64,000 bases of DNA from Campylobacter sp. MIT 12-8780. Lineage in GTDB: Bacteria; Campylobacterota; Campylobacteria; Campylobacterales; Campylobacteraceae. Location: positions 124,001-188,000 of the forward strand of contig NZ_QHLL01000004.1 in assembly GCF_006864535.1 (NCBI RefSeq), written 5' to 3'. Each line of letters opens with the position of its first letter. The stretch's first letter is position 1. Position numbers and translations under genes: made by a program. The notes below the pieces were generated by a model. It was not told the DNA's origin. It saw only the letters and a list, made by a program, of their open reading frames with translations, and ran no database searches. Positions 27,574 through 37,992 of the stretch are shown piece by piece.

Positions 27574-29374
27574 AAATTTTTGCTTCAATGACTTTGAGTA
27601 AATTTTCATCTTTACTAAACTTAGAAAAGTGTTGTAAATTTTTGAGTATAAAAATAAGCTCGTTTTCATCTTGTTCTTGATTTAAAAAACGCAGTAAATT
27701 CTCTAAAAAAAGATCAAAGCCTGTTTCTAATCGTTTTTTGATTTTAAGTAAATCCCTATCAAGAAAGGCTAAAATCTGTTTGATAAGAGCGGCTTTTTGG
27801 CTTAGTGTTTTGCTTGAGTTTAGCACGCTAAAATGCAGTTTATATATGCTACATAAAAACTCAATTTTATCATTTAAGCCTTTTAAATTTAGCTCTAAAA
27901 GCTCTCTAATGCTGGCTTCTTCTATGCCTTTTTGAGCCAAAATAGCTTTTAAGATAACTTGGTGTTTAAAATACCTTTCATCGCTGATCTCATAAAAAAG
28001 GCTGTGAAACTGGGGGTTTTCAAATAAAAATTTACATATTTCAAGCTCGGCGATATTGATTTGTAAGCCAGTATTACTTGCTTTTGCAAAACTTGCTTCA
28101 TTTTGAAGTTTGGGTGGCCTTCTTGTTTTGCTAAGCTTAATAAATTCTTCTTTTACGCCAAGAAGCCGTGCGACTAAGGGTTCATAACTTTGAGCGATTA
28201 AGGGTTCAAGCTCAAAGCAGTATTTTTGCACTGCTTCTAAGGCAAGTTGTTTATCAAGGGCTGAGCTCAGGCTATGTGTGTTAATCAGCTCTTTGATATA
28301 AAACTCGCCAAGCTCAACCCCAGCTTCAAGAAGTTCTATAAGTTTAGCCTTATCTCCATTTGCAACTAAGTCCGCTGGGTCTTTTCCGCCCTCAAGTATG
28401 ATGACTTTGCCATCTATCTTGTGTGTGCTTAAAAGCAAGGCTGAGCGAATGGCAGCTTTTAGCCCAGCTTCATCGCTATCAAAGCACAATATAACCTTAG
28501 CTTCAAAACGTTTGATTAGGGGTAAATGATTTTCACTTAAGGCTGTGCCAAGCACGGCTACAGCGTTTTTAATTCCAGCTTTATGAAAGGCAATAGCGTC
28601 CATATAGCCCTCACAAATAATCATTTCTTTGCTTTTAACGATGGCGTCTTTGGCTAAATTTAAAGCATAAAATACACGCGATTTATCAAAAAGCTTGCTT
28701 TGGGGTGAATTAACATATTTGGCTGGATTTTTTGCATCAAGGCTTCTTCCTCCAAAGCCTATAAGCAAGCCCTTGTGATCATAGATTGGAAAAGTGATCC
28801 TTTGAATAAAGCTTGCATAATAGCTTTTTTGTTCTGGATGAAATTTGATCGCTCCAGCTTCTAAGGCATCTTGCAAGTCTATATTTTCATTTTGCAAAAG
28901 TCTTAAACTTTCATTTGAATTTGGAGCAAATCCAAGCTCAAATTCGCGTATATCCTCATCACTTAGCTTTCTTTCATAAAGATAATGTAAAGCCACTTTT
29001 TCTTTGCTTAAATTTTGTTTGTAAAAGGCATTTAAAGTAGGCAGTATATGCATTAAGCTCTTGGTATTTTCTTGTTTTTCATGAGTGTAACTTAGGGCAA
29101 AATTACTCCAAGACGCTACTTTTTCAACCGCTGCTTGAAAGTCTATGTGCTCAAAATCTTGCACAAATTTAAACACATCTCCACCAGCCTTACACGCAAA
29201 GCAGTGATAAAAGCCTTTAAGTGAGTTTATATGCATACTTGGACTTTTATCATCATGAAAAGGGCATACGCACACAAAGCTTGCGCCTTGTTTTTTTACC
29301 TCGACATAATGAGCGATAATATCAACGATATCAGCCCTTGCTTTGAGTTGCTCTAAACTTTGTTTTTCTATCAT
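27548..29374 (-). CDS. dnaG: DNA primase DnaG
   Basis: The 608-residue primase synthesises RNA primers at the replication fork. The N-terminal zinc ribbon uses Cys37, His40, Cys58 and Cys61 (CPFHDDKSPSMH and YHCFACKAGGD). The RNA-polymerase/TOPRIM core has IICEGYMDAIAF and CFDSDEAGLKAA. The C-terminal DnaB-binding region is helical. Its stop lies inside the convergent EF-hand gene, and moeA begins six bases upstream of its start on the same strand. Confidence 0.96.
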   Translation of the reverse strand: MIEKQSLEQLKARADIVDIIAHYVEVKKQGASFVCVCPFHDDKSPSMHINSLKGFYHCFACKAGGDVFKFVQDFEHIDFQAAVEKVASWSNFALSYTHEKQENTKSLMHILPTLNAFYKQNLSKEKVALHYLYERKLSDEDIREFELGFAPNSNESLRLLQNENIDLQDALEAGAIKFHPEQKSYYASFIQRITFPIYDHKGLLIGFGGRSLDAKNPAKYVNSPQSKLFDKSRVFYALNLAKDAIVKSKEMIICEGYMDAIAFHKAGIKNAVAVLGTALSENHLPLIKRFEAKVILCFDSDEAGLKAAIRSALLLSTHKIDGKVIILEGGKDPADLVANGDKAKLIELLEAGVELGEFYIKELINTHSLSSALDKQLALEAVQKYCFELEPLIAQSYEPLVARLLGVKEEFIKLSKTRRPPKLQNEASFAKASNTGLQINIAELEICKFLFENPQFHSLFYEISDERYFKHQVILKAILAQKGIEEASIRELLELNLKGLNDKIEFLCSIYKLHFSVLNSSKTLSQKAALIKQILAFLDRDLLKIKKRLETGFDLFLENLLRFLNQEQDENELIFILKNLQHFSKFSKDENLLKVIEAKISKHEVQVF

Positions 29375-29379
29375 AAAGC

Positions 29380-30567
29380 CTAACCTAAAAGAAGCACTTT
29401 AGCCAAATCCCCTTTTTTAAGCTCCTTTGCTTCTAAGGGTGCGATGAGTAAGGCTGCGTTGTGATTAAGATTAGCTAAAATCGCACTTGAGCCAGCTTTT
29501 TTGCCCTCTAAATCCACATAAACCTTACCTTCTTCAAAGCTAAGATTGCATGCTACGCATTCTAAAAGAGAGGATTTTTTTACATAATCTTGTTTTAAAA
29601 AGGCTTTGATAGTCTTTAGCTCGCCTTGTAAAAGCCAATGATTTAAAATCACTCTTGCAAAAAGATGAAAAGTTACCATAGCCGAATACGCAAAGCCGGG
29701 TAAAGCAAGGATAAACTTATCCTCAAAAACAGCGATTTTAATGTGCCTTCCGGGTTTTATGCTGACTTTATCAACAAGAAGTTCATAGTTTAAAAGCTCT
29801 TGTTTTAAAAAGTCAAAATCCCCCATTGAAACCCCACCTGTAGTGATTAAAAGATCACAGCTTTTAAGGGCGTTTTTAAGCCTTAAGCTTACTTCTTTTG
29901 CCTCATCTTTTAAAAGAGGAAAGATAAGAGGCTCACCGCCAAATTTTTTAACCAAGCTTGCAAGGGCAAGGTGATTGCTTGAATAAATTTGAGCTGGATT
30001 TTCCAAACTTTCGCCTAAGTCCTTAAGCTCATCGCCACTACTTAAAATGCCAATTTTAGGCTTGATAAAAACGCTGATATGAAAAAAACCAAGCTCAGCT
30101 AAAAGGGCTAATTCACTATAATCCAGCCTTGTGCCTTTAGCAAGTAAAAGTTCATCTTTGTGATAGCTTTCACCAACTTGTCTTACTGCAAAGCCTTTTG
30201 TAACTTGTTTTTCAACAAAGAGCAAATCCCCCTCAACACGGACATTTTCAACCGGCACAAGCGTATCAGCTCCTTCACAAAGCAAAGAGCCAGTAAAGGT
30301 TTTTACGCATTCTTTGCTTTTAAGTTTAAAGCTAGGCATTTGTCCGGCTGCAGTTTTGCCAAGTATTTTTAAGGGCTTATCTTGTTCGCTAAATTTAACC
30401 CCGTAGCCGTCCATACTCGCTGTTTTAAAGGCTGGAAAATCAGCCTTTGCTCGTATATCCTCGGCTAAAATGCGTCCTAGACATTCAGTTATCGCCACTT
30501 TTTCTATACGTTCATAAGGTAAAATTCGTTTTTTAAGCACTTCTAAGGCTTTAAGATATTCTAGCAT
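29380..30567 (-). CDS. moeA: Molybdopterin molybdenumtransferase MoeA
   Basis: The 395-residue enzyme inserts molybdate into adenylated molybdopterin. Family motifs are DFPAFKTASMDGYGV near residue 43, GILSSGDEL, TTGGVSMGDFDFLK and the GRHIKIAVF loop. It is the third gene of moaD-moaE-moeA. C. jejuni carries this as Cj1519 (moeA2) beside a second moeA elsewhere, so a second copy may exist outside the window. Campylobacter needs the cofactor for formate dehydrogenase, nitrate reductase and sulfite oxidase-type enzymes. Confidence 0.94.
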   Translation of the reverse strand: MLEYLKALEVLKKRILPYERIEKVAITECLGRILAEDIRAKADFPAFKTASMDGYGVKFSEQDKPLKILGKTAAGQMPSFKLKSKECVKTFTGSLLCEGADTLVPVENVRVEGDLLFVEKQVTKGFAVRQVGESYHKDELLLAKGTRLDYSELALLAELGFFHISVFIKPKIGILSSGDELKDLGESLENPAQIYSSNHLALASLVKKFGGEPLIFPLLKDEAKEVSLRLKNALKSCDLLITTGGVSMGDFDFLKQELLNYELLVDKVSIKPGRHIKIAVFEDKFILALPGFAYSAMVTFHLFARVILNHWLLQGELKTIKAFLKQDYVKKSSLLECVACNLSFEEGKVYVDLEGKKAGSSAILANLNHNAALLIAPLEAKELKKGDLAKVLLLG

Positions 30568-30569
30568 TG

Positions 30570-31016
30570 TTATCCTTTATCGCTTAAAAGCCCAGCGCCT
30601 AAAAGCTTGATTGAGCGATCTTTAGCATAAATTCTTTGTCCTTTTATAAGATCGTATTTCCAAATAGGCGCATTTGCTTTAAAATCCTCTACAAAGTCAT
30701 TGATAAGTGCTAAGCCAAGCTTTCTTTGCTTGCTAAATACTCCAGCCAAATAAGAACTTTCATGCACCCCTACATCGCCTATAGAATGAGCAAAACACAG
30801 CTTCACGCCTTCTTTTTCCACTCTTTCTTGCCAAGTGCTAAACCAAGAGCGAAGCAAGTTTTCATAAATATCAAAGCTTAAGCCCTCAAGCATATCTTCA
30901 GCACGAACTATACCGCAAAAACTTACAAAAGCTCCTAAATTTGCACCCTTATAAGCTTCATACCATTTTGCATATAAAAGTGGCACATTTAAACTCCCCT
31001 TATAAAGCTCAAACAC
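30570..31016 (-). CDS. moaE: Molybdopterin synthase large subunit MoaE
   Basis: The 148-residue protein is the catalytic subunit that transfers sulfur from MoaD to precursor Z. It shows GAFVSFCGIVRAED, LCFAHSIGDVGVHESSYLAGVFS, split in the chain near residues 85-105, and the C-terminal lysine region APIWKYDLIKGQRIYAKD. It lies two bases after moaD and two before moeA. Confidence 0.92.
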   Translation of the reverse strand: MFELYKGSLNVPLLYAKWYEAYKGANLGAFVSFCGIVRAEDMLEGLSFDIYENLLRSWFSTWQERVEKEGVKLCFAHSIGDVGVHESSYLAGVFSKQRKLGLALINDFVEDFKANAPIWKYDLIKGQRIYAKDRSIKLLGAGLLSDKG

Positions 31017-31018
31017 AC

Positions 31019-31240
31019 TTAGCCTCCACTTACTGGGGGTAAAAGAGCGATTTTATCGCCGTGTTTTAGGGGCGTGTTAATATCGGTGATGATTTTTTCA
31101 TTGATGCTAATAGCACAAAGTTCAAGCCAATCCTTAAGCTCTTCATCTTTTTGCAAAAATTCTTTAAGTTCTTTTAAGGTGCTGATTTCAAGCTCTAATT
31201 TTGGCTTTTGAATGGGTCCTAAAAACTCAAGTTCTATCAT
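31019..31240 (-). CDS. moaD: Molybdopterin synthase sulfur carrier MoaD
   Basis: This 73-residue ubiquitin-like protein ends in the required Gly-Gly (ALLPPVSGG), which is adenylated and thiocarboxylated before donating sulfur in MoaE. It is first in the moaD-moaE-moeA operon and divergent from nspC, with 62 bases between them. Confidence 0.92.
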   Translation of the reverse strand: MIELEFLGPIQKPKLELEISTLKELKEFLQKDEELKDWLELCAISINEKIITDINTPLKHGDKIALLPPVSGG

Positions 31241-31302
31241 TTTTATCCTTCATATAAGCAATACATTATATAATAACACAAATAAAATTAAAAAGGCTTG
31301 AT

Positions 31303-32472
31303 ATGCAAATTTTAGATCATCTTGATAAACTAGAGTTTAGCCCTGCTTATGTGATAGAAGAAAGGGCATTGCGTAAAAACTGCGAACTTTTAGCAAATAT
31401 TAGCAAGCAAAGTGGGGCAAAGATTTTGCTTGCTTTAAAGGGTTATGCTGTTTCAAGCACGCTTAAAATAGTTGGTGAATACCTCAGCGGAGCTACTTGT
31501 AGTGGGCTTTTTGAAGCTAAATTTGCAAAAGAATATATGGATAAAGAAATTCACACTTATAGCCCAGCCTTTAAAGATGATGAGATAGATGAGATCATCG
31601 CTCTTTCAGGGCATATAGTGTTTAATTCACTTTTTCAGTTTGAGCGTTACAAACACAAAGCCTTAGAGGCAAAAAAAGAACTTGGTTTGCGTTGCAATCT
31701 TGAGTTTAGCCTTGCTCCAAAAGAGCTTTACAATCCTTGTGGGCGTTTTTCAAGGCTTGGTATAAGAGCAAAAGACTTAGAAAATGTGGATTTAAGCGGA
31801 GTAAGCGGGCTTCATTTTCATGCCTTATGTGAGGAAAGTGCTGCAAGCTTAGAGCTTGTTTTAAAGGAGTTTGAGGCTAAATTTAAGCCCTTTATTGCAA
31901 AGATGAAATGGGTGAATTTTGGAGGCGGTCATCATATCACAAAAAAGGGTTATGATACGCAAAAGCTAATTAATCTGTGTAAAAAATTTAGCGATACTTA
32001 TGGGGTGCAAGTGTATTTAGAGCCGGGCGAAGCAGTGGGCTGGGAAGTAGGCACCTTAGTAGCAAGTGTGATTGATATCATTAAAAATGAAAAAAACATA
32101 GCCATTTTAGACACCTCAAGTGAAGCACATATGCCTGATACCATTATCATGCCTTATACAAGCGAGCTAGCAAATGCAAGAGTGCTTGCTACAAGAGAGG
32201 GCGAGCAAGTAAGCGAGCTTAAAAATGATGAATTTGCTTATCTTTTAGCTGGAAATACTTGCTTAGCTGGCGATGTGATGGGCGAATACGCCTTTAAACA
32301 GCCCTTAAACAGAGGCGATAAGGTGGTTTTTTTGGATCAGGCTCATTATAGCATAGTCAAAAACACGACTTTTAACGGCGTGAAACTGCCAAATTTGATC
32401 TTTTTAAATGCTAAGGGTAAATTAGAGCTTATAAGAAAATTTGAGTATGAGGAGTATAAAAGGCGAAATTAA
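31303..32472 (+). CDS. nspC: Carboxynorspermidine decarboxylase NspC
   Basis: The 389-residue PLP enzyme of the alanine racemase-fold decarboxylase family makes spermidine/norspermidine from the carboxy form, the polyamine route used by Campylobacter. PLP Lys46 lies in LLALKGYAVSS. Other motifs are GLHFHALCE, WVNFGGGHHITKKGYD, LEPGEAVGWEVG and LLAGNTCLAGDVMGEYAF near the C-terminus. It matches Cj1515c, which also neighbours the moaD-moaE-moeA genes. Confidence 0.93.
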   Translation: MQILDHLDKLEFSPAYVIEERALRKNCELLANISKQSGAKILLALKGYAVSSTLKIVGEYLSGATCSGLFEAKFAKEYMDKEIHTYSPAFKDDEIDEIIALSGHIVFNSLFQFERYKHKALEAKKELGLRCNLEFSLAPKELYNPCGRFSRLGIRAKDLENVDLSGVSGLHFHALCEESAASLELVLKEFEAKFKPFIAKMKWVNFGGGHHITKKGYDTQKLINLCKKFSDTYGVQVYLEPGEAVGWEVGTLVASVIDIIKNEKNIAILDTSSEAHMPDTIIMPYTSELANARVLATREGEQVSELKNDEFAYLLAGNTCLAGDVMGEYAFKQPLNRGDKVVFLDQAHYSIVKNTTFNGVKLPNLIFLNAKGKLELIRKFEYEEYKRRN

Positions 32473-32525
32473 TAAAAATAAAGTAATTTTTGATAAAAAA
32501 GTTACATTTTGTTACACTCTATCTG

Positions 32526-32539
32526 TTTTTTTTTTTTTT
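32526..32539. repeat. Poly-T tract (14 nt) upstream of the chemoreceptor
   Basis: Fourteen consecutive T lie about 85 bases before the chemoreceptor ATG. Long T runs can slip, and this one could influence the promoter. A CGATTA at 32575-32580 resembles, but does not exactly match, a sigma-28 -10. Confidence 0.6.
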
Positions 32540-32622
32540 GAAAATTCAAGGCGCGCTTAAGAAAAGTTGATATACGATTAGCGAAACATTCTTAAAGAGC
32601 AAATTCAAAAAAAGGAAAGATA

Positions 32623-34623
32623 ATGTCGTTAAAAAACATCAAAATCAACATAAAAATGTTTTTGATTGTGCTTATCCCAGTATCAGCGCTGATTGCTATT
32701 TCTCTTTTTGTTATCAGCGAACGTTATGATGAATTTGAGCAAGCCAAGTTTTTAAAAGCCAAAATCATAGTTTCTGATAAACTCACTGATTTGATGCACG
32801 AGCTACAAAAAGAAAGAGGTTTGACTTCTGGTTTTATAGGTTCAAATGCAGATGAGGGTTTTAAAGTAAATTTACAAAAACAAAGAATTATGAGTGATGA
32901 GAGCGCAAAACAGCTTACTGAGGTTTTAAATTCTGTAGATAAGAGTAAATTTTCTGTGCTTATGCAAGATGATTTTAATGCAATTTCAAATTTTCTTTAT
33001 GAGCTTCCAACGATGAGAGCAAAGATTGATAAGCTTGATATCAAAGCAAATGAAGCCATAAACTTTTACACACAAAGCATTCAAAGAGCTATTCAAATCA
33101 TCACTGAAGTATCAAATTCAAGCGCAGATAACAAGCTTATAAAATCCTTAATCGCTTATGTAAATTTCATCAGCCTAAAAGAGCTTGCCGGACAAGAAAG
33201 AGCAGCACTTTCAAACGCTTTTAGTGCTAATAAATTTAATGATGGAGTATATAGCAGATTTTTATCTTTGGTTGCAACTCAAGATGTGTATTTAGGTCTT
33301 TTTAAACGTTATGCTGATGGTAAATTTATCGTTAAATATCAAGATTTTACTCAAGATAAAAGCTTTATTGAGGTAGAAAAAATAAGAAAAATCGCTAATG
33401 AGCATTTTATAGATGGAAATTTTGGCGTAGATGCAATGTATTGGTTTGGTGTCATAACTGATAAGATTAGCTTGTTAAGAGTCCTTGAAGATGAGCTTTC
33501 TTCGGATTTGATTACTAAAATCGAGCAGATTGAAAATTCGCATTTTTTTAGTTTTGTTTTTGTGCTTGCTAGCCTTGTTGTTGTGATTTTGCTGACTTTA
33601 TGTATAGGGCATTTTTTCATTCATGATATTACGCATAGGATTAAGGCTTTAAGGGATTATTTTATCCGCCTTAAAGATACTAAAAACCTCAGCGAGACAA
33701 ATATTTTGAATAAGTATGGCAATGATGAACTTGGCGTTACTTCCAGAGCTATGGCTGAGTTTTTGGGTGTATTAAAAGAGCTTTTCATCGATCTGAATAA
33801 ACAAAGCAAATTCAACCTTGACACTTCTAAAAATCTTTTGCTTAACGCTAGTAAAGCTTTAGAAAGCACTAAAGAAGGTTTTAAGCTTTCTAATTTTTCT
33901 GAAAATATAAGCAAAGATGTGGAAAAAGAACTTGAAGACAATACCTTAAAAACAAATGCAACGCTTGAAGATATGCTTAGCGCTCAAAGTGATTTGGAGC
34001 AAAGTGTTGTAAGAATCGCTGAATTTACAGGTAGCGTGCAAGAAAATGCAAAGGCTCAAGAAGAGCTTGCTAATAATGTGTATTTGCTTAATGATGAAGC
34101 TCAAAATATCAAAAGCATACTCACAACCATAGCTGTAATCGCCGAGCAAACCAATCTTTTAGCTTTAAATGCTGCTATAGAAGCAGCTAGAGCCGGTGAA
34201 TACGGACGAGGTTTTGCTGTGGTGGCTGATGAGGTAAGAAAATTAGCTGAAAGGACGCAAAGCTCGCTTGCGCAGATTAATGTTACGATCAATACTATCA
34301 TTCAATCCATCGATCAAGTCAGCTCACAAATCACAAATAATGCCAAAAAATTCTTTAGCATCGCTGATCGTTCCCAAGAAATCGAGAGTTTTATAGAAGA
34401 AAGTAGCAACAAAATCAAAGCTGTAAGTTCAATCGCAGAGGAAAGCTTAAGCAGTGCTAAAAAACTCAGTCTTGATACGCAAGCCTTGCTTGAAAACAAC
34501 AAAACCCTTAATCATAACTTACAAATCATCGATGAAGAGATGAATACCATATCTTCAAGCTCAAAAGACCTTGATCAAAAAGCCCTTGAAATAGAAAACA
34601 AAATCCACGAATTCAAGCTTTAA
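32623..34623 (+). CDS. Methyl-accepting chemotaxis protein with NIT-type sensor domain
   Basis: The 666-residue inner-membrane receptor has a first membrane helix at about 11-31, a large all-helical periplasmic domain, a second helix near 307-330 ([20 protein letters not shown]), a HAMP region and a cytoplasmic signalling domain whose hairpin tip contains [20 protein letters not shown] and [14 protein letters not shown]. The periplasmic domain begins with [18 protein letters not shown], the typical opening of a NIT (nitrate/nitrite-sensing) domain. It should feed CheA/CheW to steer flagella; nitrate or nitrite as ligand is inferred from the domain only. A poly-T tract lies upstream. Confidence 0.9.
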   Translation: MSLKNIKINIKMFLIVLIPVSALIAISLFVISERYDEFEQAKFLKAKIIVSDKLTDLMHELQKERGLTSGFIGSNADEGFKVNLQKQRIMSDESAKQLTEVLNSVDKSKFSVLMQDDFNAISNFLYELPTMRAKIDKLDIKANEAINFYTQSIQRAIQIITEVSNSSADNKLIKSLIAYVNFISLKELAGQERAALSNAFSANKFNDGVYSRFLSLVATQDVYLGLFKRYADGKFIVKYQDFTQDKSFIEVEKIRKIANEHFIDGNFGVDAMYWFGVITDKISLLRVLEDELSSDLITKIEQIENSHFFSFVFVLASLVVVILLTLCIGHFFIHDITHRIKALRDYFIRLKDTKNLSETNILNKYGNDELGVTSRAMAEFLGVLKELFIDLNKQSKFNLDTSKNLLLNASKALESTKEGFKLSNFSENISKDVEKELEDNTLKTNATLEDMLSAQSDLEQSVVRIAEFTGSVQENAKAQEELANNVYLLNDEAQNIKSILTTIAVIAEQTNLLALNAAIEAARAGEYGRGFAVVADEVRKLAERTQSSLAQINVTINTIIQSIDQVSSQITNNAKKFFSIADRSQEIESFIEESSNKIKAVSSIAEESLSSAKKLSLDTQALLENNKTLNHNLQIIDEEMNTISSSSKDLDQKALEIENKIHEFKL

Positions 34624-34627
34624 ACAC

Positions 34628-34651
34628 AAAAAGCTTGAAAATAGGCTTTTT
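34628..34651 (+). terminator. Hairpin after the chemoreceptor gene
   Basis: AAAAAGC (34628-34634) pairs with GCTTTTT (34645-34651) around a 10-nt loop, starting four bases after the chemoreceptor stop. The stem is AT-rich and weak, so termination is only probable. Confidence 0.4.
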
Positions 34652-34826
34652 AAAAAAAGTTAAAAATCTTTATAAAGCTGTGTTTGATAAGATAAAATTC
34701 AAAAACACAGCTTCTTATCGCCTCAAGAAGGAAAAAATCGCTAAAAAAAGTAATTTGTTTTTTACATCAGTTTTAAAATTTTCATTCTTGTTTGTGTTTG
34801 TTATCTTACTTATAATGAAAGTATAA
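34635..34826 (+). CDS. Possible small basic tail-anchored protein
   Basis: A 63-codon frame begins with TTG and has a basic N-terminal half (Lys-rich) and a hydrophobic C-terminal helix (LFFTSVLKFSFLFVFVILLI). There is no good ribosome-binding site, and the start lies inside the hairpin after the chemoreceptor gene. The composition looks like a tail-anchored membrane peptide, but chance is quite possible in AT-rich DNA. Confidence 0.22.
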   Translation: MKIGFLKKVKNLYKAVFDKIKFKNTASYRLKKEKIAKKSNLFFTSVLKFSFLFVFVILLIMKV

Positions 34827-34873
34827 AAATTTAATATATCTTGATAAAAGAACTTGATAAAAAATTATACAAA

Positions 34874-34902
34874 AAAGTAAGGCTCAATTAAAGCCTTACT
34901 TT
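34874..34902 (-). terminator. Terminator of the S10-spc operon after secY
   Basis: AAAGTAAGGCT (34874-34884) and AGCCTTACTTT (34892-34902) form an 11-bp perfect stem with a 7-nt loop, seven bases past the secY stop. On the minus strand the stem runs into a U-rich tail. This fits an operon ending at secY. Confidence 0.8.
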
Positions 34903-34908
34903 GAGTTT

Positions 34909-36174
34909 TTAAAGATTTACAGCACTAAGAGTTTGGTATTTATTCATATAAATTTGAGCTTCTATTTTTCTCATCGTATCAAGAGCAACTTGAACAACGA
35001 TAAGCACAGAAGTGCCACCAAAATAAAATGGCACGCCCAAAAACTTCACCAAAAGCCAAGGTAAGGTTGTAATCAAGCCAAGATAAATTGAGCCTGAAAG
35101 CGTAAGCCTTGAAGCGACTTCATTTAAGTAGTTTGAAGTGCCCTCACCCGGTCTAATCCCCGGTATAAAGCCACCTTGTTTTTTGAGATTTTCCGCTATA
35201 TCCTTAGCATTAAAAACTATGCTTGCATAAAAATACGCAAAGAAAATCACAAACAAGAAAGTAAGCAGATGAAACAAATAACCTTGAGGATTAAGATAAT
35301 CATTAAGTATTCTTATGTATTCATTTGTGCTAGCTTGCAAAATAGTTGCTGGAAAAGTCAAAATCGCCCCAGCAAAAATAGGCGGTATAACCCCACTTAA
35401 ATTCACTTTAATAGGGATATAATTCATAATGCGTTTATTTTGATTTTGCATAACTACTTTTCTTGAGTAAGAAATAGGTATGCGTCTTTCTCCAAGTTCA
35501 ACATAAATGATCGCCCAAATGGTAAGCAAAATGATAGCAAGTATAGCCACTGCCACAAGTATATTCATCTCGCCTGTATTGATTAATCCTACTGAACTGC
35601 TAATAGCTGAAGGTATGCTTGAAACTATACCAGCAAAGATGATGAGTGAAATTCCATTTCCCACGCCTCTTTGAGTGATTTGCTCGCCAAGCCACATTAA
35701 AAGCATAGTTCCAGCTAGCATAGAAACAGCTGAAAGTGCGATGAAGGTATTTAAATCCTCGATCATAATCGCGCTTTTACCACCTGTGCCACTTAGGCTT
35801 TGAAGCCCTATACTTACGCCTATGCTTTGCACTAAGGTTATAGCTATGGTTGCGTAGCGTATGATTTGCATGTATTTTTGCATACCATCGCGTTCTTTTT
35901 TCATCTTGCCTATATTAGGAAAAGTAGCTGCTAAAAGCTCCATGATAATAGAAGCTGTAATGTAAGGCATAATGCCAAGCGAGATGATAGAAAATCGTTC
36001 AGCTGCCCCACCGCTAAACATATTAAAAAGCCCAAGTGCATTTTGGCTGTTTTGGTTAAAAAACTCAGCAATCACTTCTGCATTTACCCCCGGAACTGGC
36101 ACAAAGGCTAGAACGCGGTAGGCAAATAAAAAAGCAAGTGTGATGAGAATTTTATTGATTAAACTTTTACTCAT
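34909..36174 (-). CDS. secY: Preprotein translocase subunit SecY
   Basis: The 421-residue protein has ten membrane helices and forms the SecYEG channel in the inner membrane. Recognisable are [12 protein letters not shown], the plug region [30 protein letters not shown] and the cytoplasmic loop with [14 protein letters not shown]. It is the last gene of the ribosomal protein operon and overlaps rplO by 4 bases. Confidence 0.97.
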   Translation of the reverse strand: MSKSLINKILITLAFLFAYRVLAFVPVPGVNAEVIAEFFNQNSQNALGLFNMFSGGAAERFSIISLGIMPYITASIIMELLAATFPNIGKMKKERDGMQKYMQIIRYATIAITLVQSIGVSIGLQSLSGTGGKSAIMIEDLNTFIALSAVSMLAGTMLLMWLGEQITQRGVGNGISLIIFAGIVSSIPSAISSSVGLINTGEMNILVAVAILAIILLTIWAIIYVELGERRIPISYSRKVVMQNQNKRIMNYIPIKVNLSGVIPPIFAGAILTFPATILQASTNEYIRILNDYLNPQGYLFHLLTFLFVIFFAYFYASIVFNAKDIAENLKKQGGFIPGIRPGEGTSNYLNEVASRLTLSGSIYLGLITTLPWLLVKFLGVPFYFGGTSVLIVVQVALDTMRKIEAQIYMNKYQTLSAVNL

Positions 36175-36566
36175 TCTTTGCTTCCGCTTACGCTGATTTT
36201 TTCATCTTTGATTTTGCTTGCAAGAGCCTTGGCTGATTTACCGATGAGTTTGATCTTTTCAACTGACTTTGCAAATTTATGCACGCTTTTAATGCTCTCA
36301 AAGCTGATTTCACTAAGCTCTGCAACAGCTTTTACCTTTTCAACATTAATCACATAAGGTTTTTGTATCTTTGAAGTAAAACCTACCTTTGGCAAACGTC
36401 TTTGTAAAGGTTGTTGTCCGCCTTCAAAGCCTCTTTTTTCATTATAACCTTTTCTTGCAGTTTGTCCTTTACCACCTTTGGTTGCTGTTTTTCCGTGTCC
36501 GCTACCTTGTCCGCGTCCTATTCTTTTGATCTTTCGTGTCGATCCGTCTGCTTTTGTTAAATTCAT
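36171..36566 (-). CDS. rplO: 50S ribosomal protein L15
   Basis: The 131-residue protein has the basic, glycine-rich N-terminus typical of L15 ([39 protein letters not shown]) that threads into 23S rRNA. Four bases of overlap couple it to secY, and three bases separate it from rpsE. Confidence 0.96.
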   Translation of the reverse strand: MNLTKADGSTRKIKRIGRGQGSGHGKTATKGGKGQTARKGYNEKRGFEGGQQPLQRRLPKVGFTSKIQKPYVINVEKVKAVAELSEISFESIKSVHKFAKSVEKIKLIGKSAKALASKIKDEKISVSGSKE

Positions 36567-36569
36567 CTC

Positions 36570-37013
36570 TTATCCTTTAAGCATAGTAAGCGCTTTAATC
36601 GTTGCACGAACGACATTGGCTGAATTGTTTGATCCTAAGGACTTAGTTAAGATGTCCTTAATGCCTGCTAGTTCAACTATAGGACGCGTTGAGCCACCTG
36701 CGATAACACCTGTTCCTTCACTGGCTGGCTTGAGTAAAATTCTACTTGAATTATATTTTACTTCCACATCATGAGCTATAGTTGAACCTTTGGTTTTGAC
36801 TTCAACTATATTTTTAAACGCATCATCAACCCCTTTGCGAATCGCATCTGGAACTTCTTTTGCCTTACCATAACCAACGCCTACAAGTCCTTTTTTATTG
36901 CCAACAACTACAAGAGCAGTAAAGCGGAAGCGACGTCCGCCTTTAACGACTTTGGTTACTCTGCCTATATCAACGATGATTTCTTCGAATTCTTCTTTAT
37001 TATACTTTTGCAT
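36570..37013 (-). CDS. rpsE: 30S ribosomal protein S5
   Basis: The 147-residue protein matches S5: the N-terminal domain [20 protein letters not shown] and [17 protein letters not shown], then [21 protein letters not shown]5 is part of the mRNA entry and decoding fidelity region. Confidence 0.97.
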   Translation of the reverse strand: MQKYNKEEFEEIIVDIGRVTKVVKGGRRFRFTALVVVGNKKGLVGVGYGKAKEVPDAIRKGVDDAFKNIVEVKTKGSTIAHDVEVKYNSSRILLKPASEGTGVIAGGSTRPIVELAGIKDILTKSLGSNNSANVVRATIKALTMLKG

Positions 37014-37023
37014 TTACTCTCCC

Positions 37024-37380
37024 TTATAGCTTTATGCCATTTTCTCTTAAGGCATTTGCTAGTTCAGCGATAACGCCGTGATACACAAAGCCATTTCTAT
37101 CAAATACACCATTTTCAAGCTTTTTAGCCTTTAAAGCCTTTGCAAATTCAGCCCCTACTTTTTTAGCGCCTTCTTTGTTAGCTTTTACCCCAAGTTTGCG
37201 TCCATCAACAGCAGCTAAAGTTACAGCCTTAACATCATCAATAGCTTGCACATATAAGGTGCGATTTGATTTAAATACTGAAATTCTAGGCAAAGTCTGT
37301 GTGCCTGAAATTTTAGCTCTAATGCGTTTTTTTCTTTTGATTCTAAGACTTAATTTTCTTTTTAATACATTTGCTCTCAT
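37024..37380 (-). CDS. rplR: 50S ribosomal protein L18
   Basis: The 118-residue basic protein binds 5S rRNA. It shows [31 protein letters not shown], and the C-terminal [20 protein letters not shown] block characteristic of L18. Confidence 0.96.
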   Translation of the reverse strand: MRANVLKRKLSLRIKRKKRIRAKISGTQTLPRISVFKSNRTLYVQAIDDVKAVTLAAVDGRKLGVKANKEGAKKVGAEFAKALKAKKLENGVFDRNGFVYHGVIAELANALRENGIKL

Positions 37381-37389
37381 CTTAGTCCC

Positions 37390-37926
37390 TTATTTCTTAG
37401 AAGTTTTTCCGGCTTTGCGGATTATGCGTTCATCAGCATATTTTACACCCTTACCTTTGTAAGGCTCTGGCGGTCTAAACTCACGAATTTGAGCAGCAAC
37501 TTGTCCTACGACTTGTTTGTCGCTTCCTTTGATGATGATATTATTTTTATCAACAGTGATTTCAATACCTTCTGGTATAGCATAGTTGATAGGGTGAGAA
37601 AAACCAAGTGCGAGTTCAAGCACCTTGCCTTTCAAGGCTGCTTTATAACCAACGCCGTTGATTTCTAGGGTTTTGCTAAAGCCCTCATTTAAGCCTATAA
37701 CGACATTATTTGCTAAGGCTCTATAAGTTCCCCAATACGCCCTGCTTTGTCTATCTTCGCCCTTTGGAGCAAAAACTATGGTATTATCTTTAAGCTCGAC
37801 AAGCACATTTGCTTTTGTATCAAGCTCTTTACTTAAATTTCCTTTTTTAAACTTAAGTATATTTCCCTCAAGTTTTACTTCCACTCCGTTTGGAATGGTG
37901 ATTGGTTGTTTGCCTATACGAGACAT
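37390..37926 (-). CDS. rplF: 50S ribosomal protein L6
   Basis: The 178-residue protein has the L6 start [17 protein letters not shown] and the C-terminal signature [17 protein letters not shown] 66-base gap with a perfect hairpin separates it from rpsH, the largest gap within the operon. Confidence 0.97.
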   Translation of the reverse strand: MSRIGKQPITIPNGVEVKLEGNILKFKKGNLSKELDTKANVLVELKDNTIVFAPKGEDRQSRAYWGTYRALANNVVIGLNEGFSKTLEINGVGYKAALKGKVLELALGFSHPINYAIPEGIEITVDKNNIIIKGSDKQVVGQVAAQIREFRPPEPYKGKGVKYADERIIRKAGKTSKK

Positions 37927-37950
37927 ATTTTTTTCCTTTTATTTGTCTAA

Positions 37951-37965
37951 GGTAAGAAACTTACC
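37951..37965. other. Hairpin in the rpsH-rplF gap
   Basis: GGTAAG (37951-37956) and CTTACC (37960-37965) form a perfect 6-bp stem with a 3-nt loop. A second palindrome, CACCAAATGGTG (37994-38005), lies over the end of rpsH. The two could form an RNA structure within the operon transcript. Confidence 0.45.
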
Positions 37966-37992
37966 AAATGCCATAAAAGCTAAGCGAGTTTT

